From Clostridia bacterium (GTDB taxonomy: Bacteria > Bacillota > Clostridia > Christensenellales > Aristaeellaceae): a DNA stretch of 18,479 nucleotides. The position numbers and the translations under genes were made by a program. The stretch is from assembly GCA_016296675.1 (NCBI GenBank), contig JAEDIV010000035.1:1-18479 (forward strand). The letters are read 5' to 3'. Positions within the stretch are counted from its first letter, which is position 1. The number at the start of each line of letters is the position of its first letter. Of this stretch, positions 7,829 to 13,879 are shown piece by piece. The notes beneath the pieces were generated by a model. The model saw only the letters and a program-made list of their open reading frames with translations, was not told the DNA's origin and ran no database searches.

Positions 7829-8776
7829 TCATTTGTTATTCAAAAGCATTTCTTCGCCAATCAGCGCAACACCTGTTGCATTGTCTCCGGAGAGTTCCGG
7901 CTTCGCCCAACAGATCTTTTGCGAAACGCCCTTTTTACGGCATCGTTCATGTACAAGTTTTCTCAAAAGCCTGCTCGACGCAACGCCGCCGGCCAAAAGC
8001 GCCTGATCTGCTTTGGTCTTTTCAAATGCGTCCATTAAAAGCCAGGTAATTGCGCGCGCTAAATAATTGTATACCTCTGCTGCAACATCTTCTTTTTTCA
8101 TTTCGCCCTTTTCAATCACGCGCATCGCCTGCGCTTCCGCGCCGGAAAAGGAGCAGTGTCCGTTTTTATGGGACAAAGGGAACAGCGACTTTGCCTGTCC
8201 TTTGACCGCCAGTTCCTCAAGATGCGGTCCTGCCGGAAACTTAAGGCCCAGCTTTACGCCCACGCGATCGACAAACTGACCCGCGTGCAGGTCGTCCGAG
8301 CCGCCGATGAGCGATATATTCATCTTCTCGTCAACAAGCAGCGTTTCCGTCGTTCCGCCGGATAAATGCATGGCGACAAACGGCTTGTTTTCAATGCCGG
8401 AATCCACCATCGCAGCGCGCACATGCCCCTTTTGATGGCATGTCTCATAAAACGGAACGCCCAATATACTTGCAACGCTTTTGCCCAGCGAAACACCGGC
8501 AAGGAACACCGGCATATAGCTGTCATCCACATCCCTCGGGCGGCTCGAAGCGCACACTGCCGCGATTTCTACAGGACCCGCTTCTTTCATAAGGCCTTCT
8601 ACCATCTGAGGGAGCGCGTTTACATGCTGAAAAAGGCCTTCCGACTGACGAAGGCCCCTTTCTCCTTCCTTTACGACGAGCAGCTTTCTCCAAGACGCAA
8701 CGACACGCCCGTCACCCGCAAGGGCAACGGACGTGGTATAGCAGCTTGTATCAATTCCAAGCACGAGGCGCGTCAT
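7829..8776 (-). CDS. TsaD/Kae1-like ASKHA-fold protein (divergent paralogue)
   Basis: This 315 aa protein resembles TsaD/Kae1, the ATPase that makes the t6A modification at tRNA position 37, but it looks like a divergent paralogue. Shared landmarks are the opening GIDTSCYTTS (7-16), FPAGPHLEELA (180-190), CSFSGAE (208-214), LAGGVASSRLLR (261-272) and SGDNATG (296-302), plus a spaced His pair H114/H118. Differences are marked: the metal site normally HxEGH reads HQKGH, with Lys for Glu, and the phosphate loop normally SGGHTQ reads SGGTTE (139-144). Clostridia often carry such a gene next to folD/xseA, frequently labelled O-sialoglycoprotein endopeptidase. Its start overlaps the nusB stop by four bases. 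The genuine tsaD should be elsewhere in the genome. Substrate and activity are unknown. Confidence 0.85.
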   Translation of the reverse strand: MTRLVLGIDTSCYTTSVALAGDGRVVASWRKLLVVKEGERGLRQSEGLFQHVNALPQMVEGLMKEAGPVEIAAVCASSRPRDVDDSYMPVFLAGVSLGKSVASILGVPFYETCHQKGHVRAAMVDSGIENKPFVAMHLSGGTTETLLVDEKMNISLIGGSDDLHAGQFVDRVGVKLGLKFPAGPHLEELAVKGQAKSLFPLSHKNGHCSFSGAEAQAMRVIEKGEMKKEDVAAEVYNYLARAITWLLMDAFEKTKADQALLAGGVASSRLLRKLVHERCRKKGVSQKICWAKPELSGDNATGVALIGEEMLLNNK

Positions 8777-9171
8777 GCGTTTTCGCCTCTCATGATGCTT
8801 CCGAGAATGCCGTTGATAAACGTTCCCGCTTTGTCGGTGGAATAGGTGTTTGCAAGTTCGACCGCCTCGCTGATGGCAACGCCCTTGGGCACAGATGCAA
8901 ACAGCATCTCATACACCGCCACGCGCAGAATCGAAAGATCCACACGGGAAATGCGCTCAAGCGTCCAGCCGATCGCATACTTTTCGATTTTCGCATCGAT
9001 GTCCGCTTTGTTTTCCGTTACGCCCGCCACAAGGCTGTCCACGTAATCGGCTTCGCTTTCATCGGGCTTGATCTCAAGAAGACCCAGCTTCGTATCTTCG
9101 CCGCCGTCTCCGCCAAGCTCCCATTCATAAACCATCTGCATCGCGCGTGCGCGCGCTACGGACCTTTTCAT
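8773..9171 (-). CDS. nusB: Transcription antitermination factor NusB
   Basis: NusB binds boxA RNA with NusE (ribosomal protein S10) and supports antitermination of rRNA operons. The 132 aa all-helical protein has the typical opening RARAMQMVYEWEL and the conserved late block RVAVYEMLF followed by ISEAVELANTYSTDKAGTF, close to the family consensus ending FINGILG. It follows the amaP-like gene by 32 bases; its ribosome binding site is weak (CGGGGA, about 12 bases upstream). Its place between the Asp23 genes and folD matches the yqhY-nusB-folD order in Bacillus. Confidence 0.95.
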   Translation of the reverse strand: MKRSVARARAMQMVYEWELGGDGGEDTKLGLLEIKPDESEADYVDSLVAGVTENKADIDAKIEKYAIGWTLERISRVDLSILRVAVYEMLFASVPKGVAISEAVELANTYSTDKAGTFINGILGSIMRGENA

Positions 9172-9203
9172 TTATTCGTACATCCCCGTTTCCGTATACT
9201 TAT

Positions 9204-9941
9204 TTATTCCTGTGTATCGGCGTTTTCTTCCGCTGCTTCTTCTGTTTCTTCTTCAGCTTCTTTGATTTCCTCCGCAGCTTCTTCCTTGACTTCCTCAATT
9301 GCTTCGGCAGTTTCTTCAGCCGCTTCAGAAGTGATTTCTTCCGTCTTCTCTTTTATTTCGGCTTCTTCCTTCTTGTCCGCCCAGGGCATCTTCATGCCTT
9401 CGGTGTTTTCAGGAACATTGATGCCGGAAATGATGACGGTCACACCGCTTAAGCGAATACCGTTGACAACTTCAAGCTGTTCGCGGATGATTGCCTGCAT
9501 GTTGGCTGTAGCATTCGCGATATCGGTATCCATATTGACAGCAAGGGTCACCGTTACATCCAAAGACATGTCGCGGTACTGCGTAGCAACGCTTATATCG
9601 GTAACGCCTTCCGGCTTTCCGATTACGGACTTTACAAAATCATCCAGCGTTTCCTGCTTGATCAGAACAACGTCGTCATCGGTGCCTTTCAGTGTAACCA
9701 TGCGGGCTTTATAAGCTTTTTCGCCGTTAAAGGCCAGATAGAAAGAATATGCGCAAAGACCGGCCAGCGCTACAAGGACGATGATTATAAGAAGAAGCAC
9801 AACAACAGACGATGCCGCGGCTTTGTTAAAAAGTCCAAATACGCGAACGCCGAAAGTCTCCAGCATCGTAAACAGAACGCCCAGCACACCAAGAGCGGAC
9901 GTCGCCATAATGGCAGAACGTTTCAAAAGCTTCATTTTCAT
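9204..9941 (-). CDS. amaP: AmaP-like alkaline shock response membrane anchor with a long Glu/Ala tail
   Basis: In Staphylococcus, AmaP anchors Asp23 at the membrane; this is inferred to be a homologue. The 245 aa protein has two hydrophobic helices (about 11-31 and 44-70), a conserved region (about 85-175) resembling the Asp23-type fold with SLDVTVTLAVN (126-136) and GVTVIISGINVPE (166-178), then a tail from about 189 to 245 that is nearly all Glu, Ala, Lys and Thr. The tail is unusually acidic and low in complexity. The ATG at 9941 has AAGGAAGG eight bases upstream. It lies 24 bases after the Asp23-family gene, its likely partner. The DUF2273 gene often found between them in other Firmicutes is missing. 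The symbol is by family resemblance only. Confidence 0.8.
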   Translation of the reverse strand: MKMKLLKRSAIMATSALGVLGVLFTMLETFGVRVFGLFNKAAASSVVVLLLIIIVLVALAGLCAYSFYLAFNGEKAYKARMVTLKGTDDDVVLIKQETLDDFVKSVIGKPEGVTDISVATQYRDMSLDVTVTLAVNMDTDIANATANMQAIIREQLEVVNGIRLSGVTVIISGINVPENTEGMKMPWADKKEEAEIKEKTEEITSEAAEETAEAIEEVKEEAAEEIKEAEEETEEAAEENADTQE

Positions 9942-9965
9942 ACAGACAGCCTTCCTTCCAATGTA

Positions 9966-10550
9966 TTATTCCTCAGACGCATTCTCCGTCTTCTTGTTTT
10001 CTTCGATTTCGTCTTCTACGTCCTCGAGCTCAAGAATGAATTCATCCTCGTCCTCAGCGTTTTCTTCCTTCTTTTCCTGTGCCTGTTCAATTGCAGGGGA
10101 TACAGGCTGCTTCTCAAGAAGCTTCCTCTGCGTCATTTCAAGCTCGGCAACAGCGCGGTTCTCTCTTTCGAAGCTGACGCCCTGAACGTGAACATCAACG
10201 CTCTTTACGTTCATTCCGGTCATGGTCTCGATCGCCTTTTTGACATTCTCCTGAATGCTGCTGGCAACCTCGGGAACGGGCGAGCCGTATTCCACGATGA
10301 TGGTGACATTGACCGTCACATCATTGCCCACCACGTCGACCTTGATGCCGCGGGTGAGGTTTTTGGAATTGCTCTGCGCCTTACGCGCAAACATATCAAC
10401 AAAACTGCCGTTGCCGCTGACTGTGTTCGCTACGCCTTCCACTTCCGTCACGGCAAGACCTGCTATCGTCGCAAGAACATCGGAAACAAAATACACCGTG
10501 CCGTTGGAAGTTGCATCCAGCCTTACATCGGACATGTTATTCTCAGTCAT
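9966..10550 (-). CDS. Asp23/Gls24-family envelope stress protein (YqhY position)
   Basis: This 194 aa protein belongs to the Asp23/Gls24 (DUF322) family, linked to cell-envelope stress and, for B. subtilis YqhY, to control of acetyl-CoA carboxylase. Family features are GTVYFVSDVLATIAGLAV (17-34), EVEGVANTVS (36-45), GIKVDVVGNDVTVNVTIIVE (68-87) and NVKSVDVHVQGVSFE (113-127). After about residue 155 comes a strongly acidic tail (EDEDEF, ELEDVEDEIEE). The start has a near-perfect AAGGAGG seven bases upstream. It is the first gene after a vegetative-type promoter. In B. subtilis accB and accC precede yqhY here; they are not present in this window. Confidence 0.9.
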   Translation of the reverse strand: MTENNMSDVRLDATSNGTVYFVSDVLATIAGLAVTEVEGVANTVSGNGSFVDMFARKAQSNSKNLTRGIKVDVVGNDVTVNVTIIVEYGSPVPEVASSIQENVKKAIETMTGMNVKSVDVHVQGVSFERENRAVAELEMTQRKLLEKQPVSPAIEQAQEKKEENAEDEDEFILELEDVEDEIEENKKTENASEE

Positions 10551-10569
10551 AAGTGATCCTCCTTGAAAA

Positions 10570-10601
10570 AGCGATAATCGCTAAGGGGAACAATCCTCCC
10601 C
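10570..10601 (-). promoter_or_regulatory. Two small inverted repeats in the leader of the Asp23 operon
   Basis: Between the proposed transcription start (about 10606) and the Asp23 ribosome binding site there are two dyads. GGGGA/TCCCC (10585-10589 with 10597-10601) has a 7-base loop. AGCGAT-T-ATCGCT (10570-10582) is a perfect 6+1+6 palindrome followed on the minus strand by a short T run. They could be weak leader hairpins, an operator, or chance; the second is too short for a confident terminator. Confidence 0.3.
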
Positions 10602-10612
10602 AATCTATACTG

Positions 10613-10641
10613 ATTATACCAGACTTTTGTCCAAAACGCAA
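10613..10641 (-). promoter_or_regulatory. Vegetative-type promoter for the Asp23-nusB-folD-dxs-tlyA operon
   Basis: On the minus strand, TTGCGT (10641-10636) is followed by a 17-base spacer and a perfect TATAAT (10618-10613). TGG directly before the -10 gives a full extended -10 (TGnTATAAT), which can offset the poor -35. It lies in the only gap between the end of spoIIIAH and the Asp23 gene. It would separate the ten-gene housekeeping operon from the sporulation operon just upstream. Confidence 0.75.
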
Positions 10642-10663
10642 ACAGTTTATGCATGAAATACGG

Positions 10664-11155
10664 TTATGATTCCGATACCCCGATGATTTTTACGTTTCCT
10701 GCGGTTTGTCCTGTTTCCCTGAGCACCAGATCCAGGATAAACGCGCATTCATCCCTGTCGTTTGTCCCTTCCTTCAAAACAACATTCACGCTGCCCGGAT
10801 GCACAGTGACAACAACTTCCTCATGACCGCGCATCTTCAGGATTCCCTCGATTGTCGTTTCCATCTCCATCCTTTCGGCAATCTCGTTAAGCATTCCGGC
10901 CGCTTCGATTCTGACGTCCTCTTTGACGCTTAAATCATTCATAAGCGCAGTCAGCTGAACCGTCTCAAGTTCTCTCACCTGCTTACGCTCCATACGGAAC
11001 TGCTCAAAAACGTCCGCTGACGCGCTCGCTTTGACTGCGTGATCTTCAATTCTTTCATGCCCTTGATTTGCCGTCACCGAAAACATCATGGCGAAAAGAA
11101 CCGCAATCGCCGAAAGCGCAAGCCCGATTCCCTCCATCGCTTTGTCAAGCTTCAT
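10664..11155 (-). CDS. spoIIIAH: Stage III sporulation protein AH
   Basis: SpoIIIAH is the mother-cell membrane protein whose extracellular domain meets forespore SpoIIQ across the intermembrane space. It has 163 aa, against 218 in B. subtilis. One N-terminal membrane helix (about 8-26) is followed by a helical linker with DVFEQFRMERKQVRELE (49-65), highly typical of clostridial SpoIIIAH. The YscJ-like ring-building domain (about 85-160) has MLNEIAERMEMETTIEGILK, VNVVLK and VLRETG. The shorter length comes mainly from a short linker. Its ATG overlaps the spoIIIAG stop by four bases. No terminator follows it. Confidence 0.93.
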   Translation of the reverse strand: MKLDKAMEGIGLALSAIAVLFAMMFSVTANQGHERIEDHAVKASASADVFEQFRMERKQVRELETVQLTALMNDLSVKEDVRIEAAGMLNEIAERMEMETTIEGILKMRGHEEVVVTVHPGSVNVVLKEGTNDRDECAFILDLVLRETGQTAGNVKIIGVSES

Positions 11156-11508
11156 TTTCCTTCATCCTCCATCGGTATCACATGGACCCGTTCATTGTCA
11201 ACATTCAAAAGCGCACGCGCCGCTTCCTGGATTCTCAGCCTCACAGAGATATTCTCCGCGCCTTCTGAGACAATCAGAACCCCTGTAACTTTACCGTCTT
11301 CTTCGTTGATCATCACGCTCGTCTTGCCGGCGCCTTCCGCCTTTGAAAGCAGGCGCTCCATCCGCGCCTCCATATCTGTCTTGACAGGATCATCTTCTCT
11401 TTGAGAATACATGAAAAGCAGGCACAAAAGCGCCAGCGCGCCAATCATCGCCCAGCCGCCCGCGCCCAATCTGTTCATCCATTTTTCTTTTTTGCCTGCG
11501 CCCGTCAT
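11152..11508 (-). CDS. spoIIIAG: Stage III sporulation protein AG, reduced form lacking the beta-triangle insertion
   Basis: SpoIIIAG forms the large ring of the SpoIIIA-SpoIIQ channel in the space between mother cell and forespore. A membrane helix lies at about 18-34. The ring-building fold follows: ARMERLLSKAEGAGKTSVMI (48-67), then after a turn GVLIVSEGAENISVRLRIQE (76-95), AARALLNV (96-103) and ERVHVIPM (106-113), all close to the clostridial consensus. Between the first two strands the family normally carries a long insertion; here only about six residues (NEEDGK) remain. The total is 118 aa against 229 in B. subtilis. The ATG at 11508 has a weak GGGTGG upstream; a GTG at 11520 touching the spoIIIAF stop is an alternative. 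Confidence 0.9.
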   Translation of the reverse strand: MTGAGKKEKWMNRLGAGGWAMIGALALLCLLFMYSQREDDPVKTDMEARMERLLSKAEGAGKTSVMINEEDGKVTGVLIVSEGAENISVRLRIQEAARALLNVDNERVHVIPMEDEGK

Positions 11509-11519
11509 AAATCCACCCA

Positions 11520-11675
11520 CTAACAAAGTTTCAAAAGCGCATCTTTCAAAAATTCCGCAATCACCTTAATGCCCAACATTCCGGTAATCAAGCGAACCCC
11601 GTAACGAGCGTTTCCTTCCGGCAAAAGCGCGCTCAGTATGCCGCCAAGAAGCATCAGGCACAGAAATCTTTGCAT
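11520..11675 (-). CDS. spoIIIAF: Truncated or minimal SpoIIIAF (51 aa, membrane hairpin only)
   Basis: This small frame lies exactly where spoIIIAF belongs, between spoIIIAE and spoIIIAG. Its product is almost wholly hydrophobic, with residues 3-18 and 26-42 as likely membrane helices around LLPEGNARYG (17-26). The N-terminus of normal SpoIIIAF has the same layout: a helix ending in LLP, a short polar turn, then YVRLxxGLL-like sequence. Here that is YGVRLITGMLGIKVI (25-39). The remaining ~150 residues of the B. subtilis protein (206 aa), including the soluble domain, are missing. The stop at 11520-11522 is followed 11 bases later by spoIIIAG. The ATG at 11675 has AAAGGGGA upstream, so the gene looks translated, not a decayed fragment. 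Assignment rests on position and membrane layout. Confidence 0.72.
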   Translation of the reverse strand: MQRFLCLMLLGGILSALLPEGNARYGVRLITGMLGIKVIAEFLKDALLKLC

Positions 11676-11696
11676 CCGAATATATTCCCCTTTGTT

Positions 11697-12794
11697 TTAA
11701 AATAGTATTCGTTTCCCAAGGCCGACAAAAGCGCCTATATAAACGATTCCCATGCACAAAAACGCCGCTATCAGCGAAAGCAGACAGGAAAATATCCCGG
11801 CAAAGCCGTCTGCCAATTGCATTGCTTCCTTGTCCGATACGCATTCCAAAATCGCGGAAAGCGCCTTGAGTCCCCACATTGCCAGGAATACATCAATGGC
11901 CGGAATCAGGCATGCGCCGATCAGCGCAGCCATTCCCGTCACGCCGGCAGCGCTTTTGAGCAATTGCGCGCTTGATGTAATCGAGTCCATCTTTCCGGCA
12001 ATATCGCCGCCAATGATCGGTATCAGGCTGTCCGCCGCATACTTGAGCCCTTTATTCAGCGCGCCGTCATACGTGCCTGCAATCGTTCCGCCTGCAGACA
12101 TCAGCAAAAAGAACAGACTGGTTGCGCTTGCGACCATCCACTTGAATACCGACTTGATCATATCCGTCATCCTGCCAAGCGGCATGTCCCCGATTTGCGT
12201 GATCAGATGAAGGCATGAAAGAACGGAAAGAAGTGAAAGAGCCCCTTTTGAAAACCATGATGCAACTGTCCCGGATAAGAAAGCGCCGAAGGGAGTAATA
12301 AACGATGAGGTATGCGCTTCTCCCGTAAACGCAATCAGCGATACAAGCATCGGCGTGAGCGAATCTATGACTTTTGAAACGCTCTCAATCGCTGACCGGG
12401 AAGACTGGAAAAACGCCTGAACGTCTGTGTACACGCTCAGCATGACGCATATATGAATGATCATCATCGCGCCTTTTGCGTTTTTTCCATCCGGAAGCAG
12501 ACGTTTAAGGCACGCCGCCATGCACATGTAAAACGATGCTTTCCTTAGAAACCTTGAAACTGCTTTCGTGCGCTCAGCGATTTTTTCAAAAACCAACCTT
12601 ACAATCGTTTCCGGCGAAAACTCAGCCTCTCCCGATAAAACCGACAAAAATATCTCCTCAAGCCCAATATCTACGCCCTCTTCATGCAGCTGCTCTTCAA
12701 CAGTTTCAAAATTGACCGCTGCCTCCTCAGCCTGCGTTACAGCCGCATAAGTGCATGTAAAAACCACAAGCACAAAAAGCGCCGCCGTTTTCAT
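11697..12794 (-). CDS. spoIIIAE: Stage III sporulation protein AE
   Basis: SpoIIIAE is a polytopic mother-cell membrane protein of the SpoIIIA channel, thought to be part of its export apparatus. The ATG at 12794 overlaps the spoIIIAD stop by four bases and gives a clean signal peptide (KTAALFVLVVFTCTYAAVTQA, about residues 2-22). The 365 aa compares with 399 in B. subtilis. After a soluble segment (about 25-80), at least five or six hydrophobic stretches follow, with conserved-looking SLTPMLVSLIAFTG (145-158), SLIPIIGGDIAGKMDS (256-271) and a glycine-rich C-terminal membrane region. An in-frame extension to 12917 is Cys/Arg-rich, overlaps spoIIIAD and was rejected. Confidence 0.94.
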   Translation of the reverse strand: MKTAALFVLVVFTCTYAAVTQAEEAAVNFETVEEQLHEEGVDIGLEEIFLSVLSGEAEFSPETIVRLVFEKIAERTKAVSRFLRKASFYMCMAACLKRLLPDGKNAKGAMMIIHICVMLSVYTDVQAFFQSSRSAIESVSKVIDSLTPMLVSLIAFTGEAHTSSFITPFGAFLSGTVASWFSKGALSLLSVLSCLHLITQIGDMPLGRMTDMIKSVFKWMVASATSLFFLLMSAGGTIAGTYDGALNKGLKYAADSLIPIIGGDIAGKMDSITSSAQLLKSAAGVTGMAALIGACLIPAIDVFLAMWGLKALSAILECVSDKEAMQLADGFAGIFSCLLSLIAAFLCMGIVYIGAFVGLGKRILF

Positions 12795-13174
12795 GCATTC
12801 AGCTCCATGATTACGTCCAATACACGCATAATCAGAGGAACAGCAAGCGCCATCAGCGATATGCGCACAGCCATGTCCACCCGCTGCGCAAGCGCGCCTT
12901 CGCCTGCATCCCGGCACAGCTGCGCACCGTATTCACCGGCTATCGCAATTCCCATCGCCTTGATAATCATAATCACATCTTCTTCCTCTACCTGCGCTGA
13001 CTGAAACGCTGTTTTTATGCATCTGACAATTTCCCTAAGCTCATCAAGCGAAAGCATGCAGGCGATTACACCCGCAGCCAGCGCAACCGTTAAAGCGATT
13101 TCCGGCCGGAACGAACGCAGAAACAAGCACATTACCGCAGCCGCAACGCACAAAACTGCTATTTTTACCGCCAT
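12791..13174 (-). CDS. spoIIIAD: Stage III sporulation protein AD
   Basis: SpoIIIAD is a small membrane subunit of the SpoIIIA complex; SpoIIIAC and SpoIIIAD resemble each other. It has 127 aa (133 in B. subtilis). Hydrophobic helices lie at about 3-19, 26-42 and 104-122, with an amphipathic middle containing IMIIKAMGIAIAGEYGAQLC (68-87), the family's best conserved stretch. It starts six bases after spoIIIAC with no obvious Shine-Dalgarno, so translation probably depends on coupling. Confidence 0.95.
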   Translation of the reverse strand: MAVKIAVLCVAAAVMCLFLRSFRPEIALTVALAAGVIACMLSLDELREIVRCIKTAFQSAQVEEEDVIMIIKAMGIAIAGEYGAQLCRDAGEGALAQRVDMAVRISLMALAVPLIMRVLDVIMELNA

Positions 13175-13180
13175 ACTTTT

Positions 13181-13378
13181 TCAGTACAGGCTGAACATCT
13201 GCCTGACAGAAGAAAAAAAGTCTGACATCAGCCCTGCTACATACATAACGACAATAATCAGCCCTGCAAGCGTGGCAAGCGTAGCAATATCTTCTCTCCC
13301 GGCGTTTTTCAAGAGCTGATTGACAATCGTGAGCATGATGCCGAAGGCAGCAATCCGAAACACAAGGTCTACATCCAT
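13181..13378 (-). CDS. spoIIIAC: Stage III sporulation protein AC
   Basis: SpoIIIAC is a 65 aa membrane protein with two helices (about 5-23 and 33-52) around NQLLKNAGREDIATLATLAG (20-39), which matches the family consensus closely. B. subtilis SpoIIIAC is 68 aa. The start has a strong AGGAGGG seven bases upstream, 12 bases after the spoIIIAB stop. Confidence 0.95.
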   Translation of the reverse strand: MDVDLVFRIAAFGIMLTIVNQLLKNAGREDIATLATLAGLIIVVMYVAGLMSDFFSSVRQMFSLY

Positions 13379-13390
13379 TTTGTTTCCCTC

Positions 13391-13879
13391 CTACACAAGG
13401 AAAATTACTGCACAAAAACCCGTAAGCGCCCCAAGAGATGTATACAGCTTTATCTTTTCCCTGCCCTCTTTCCTTTTCTTTTCCTCCCGTATTTTGAGAT
13501 CACTCAGCGCGCGTTCAAATTCCTTTTCCTGCTCAGCGCGTCCAAGGTTTTCAAGCTCATCAAACAGAAGCGCAACAACGGAATTTTCCTCTTCGCATCC
13601 GTTCCCCGCGCCGCCGGTTTTTTCCCATGCGCCGCGCAGCGTCAGTGCTTCATCCTCTTTCAAATATCCGCGCATTTTCAAAAACGATTCCCCCTCCAGC
13701 GCCGATAACGCATCCGATGCAGAAAGCCTTCTTTCAAGCGTCCTGTTTTTTAAACGCTTGATATCCTCCTGCATATGTCTGATTCCGTCAGCCTCTCTGA
13801 TTTTTTGATACGCACACGCCCTTCCTGTAATCGCACAGAGAAGAATTACAAGCCCGCCTGCGATGAATTTAATCGCCAT
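13391..13879 (-). CDS. spoIIIAB: Stage III sporulation protein AB
   Basis: SpoIIIAB is a mother-cell protein with resemblance to type II/IV secretion inner-membrane proteins (GspF-like), anchored at both ends. It has 162 aa (171 in B. subtilis). The N-terminal helix is about 5-22; a helical cytoplasmic region contains SASDALSALEGESFLK, GAWEKTG and ALLFDELENLGRAEQEKEFE; the C-terminal helix is about 146-162. The ATG at 13879 lies inside the end of spoIIIAA (34-base overlap) with GGAGGG four bases before it. Confidence 0.94.
   Translation of the reverse strand: MAIKFIAGGLVILLCAITGRACAYQKIREADGIRHMQEDIKRLKNRTLERRLSASDALSALEGESFLKMRGYLKEDEALTLRGAWEKTGGAGNGCEEENSVVALLFDELENLGRAEQEKEFERALSDLKIREEKKRKEGREKIKLYTSLGALTGFCAVIFLV

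Noticed and set aside
6783..8006. Long open frame (407 codons) on the plus strand
   Set aside because: It is antisense to folD, xseA and the TsaD-like gene, has His/Arg/Cys-rich composition and no family motifs. It is a shadow produced by the codon bias of the real minus-strand genes.
9207..9375. TTC-rich low-complexity stretch as a possible repeat array
   Set aside because: It encodes the Glu/Ala tail of the AmaP-like protein in frame, with no exact repeat unit longer than a few codons and no spacers, so it is neither CRISPR nor a noncoding repeat.
10570..10582. AGCGAT/ATCGCT palindrome plus T run as a terminator for spoIIIA
   Set aside because: The stem is only five or six pairs with almost no loop and lies downstream of the new promoter, so it would cut its own operon. 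It is kept only as a possible leader element.
11566..11877. Minus-strand frame of 103 codons overlapping the spoIIIAE end and the spoIIIAF slot
   Set aside because: It is out of frame with both, its product has no recognisable features, and the short hydrophobic frame 11520-11675 explains the slot better.
12795..12917. In-frame 41-residue extension of spoIIIAE
   Set aside because: It overlaps spoIIIAD, is Cys/Arg/Gly-rich and would bury a good signal peptide. The ATG at 12794 overlaps the spoIIIAD stop in the usual ATGA way.
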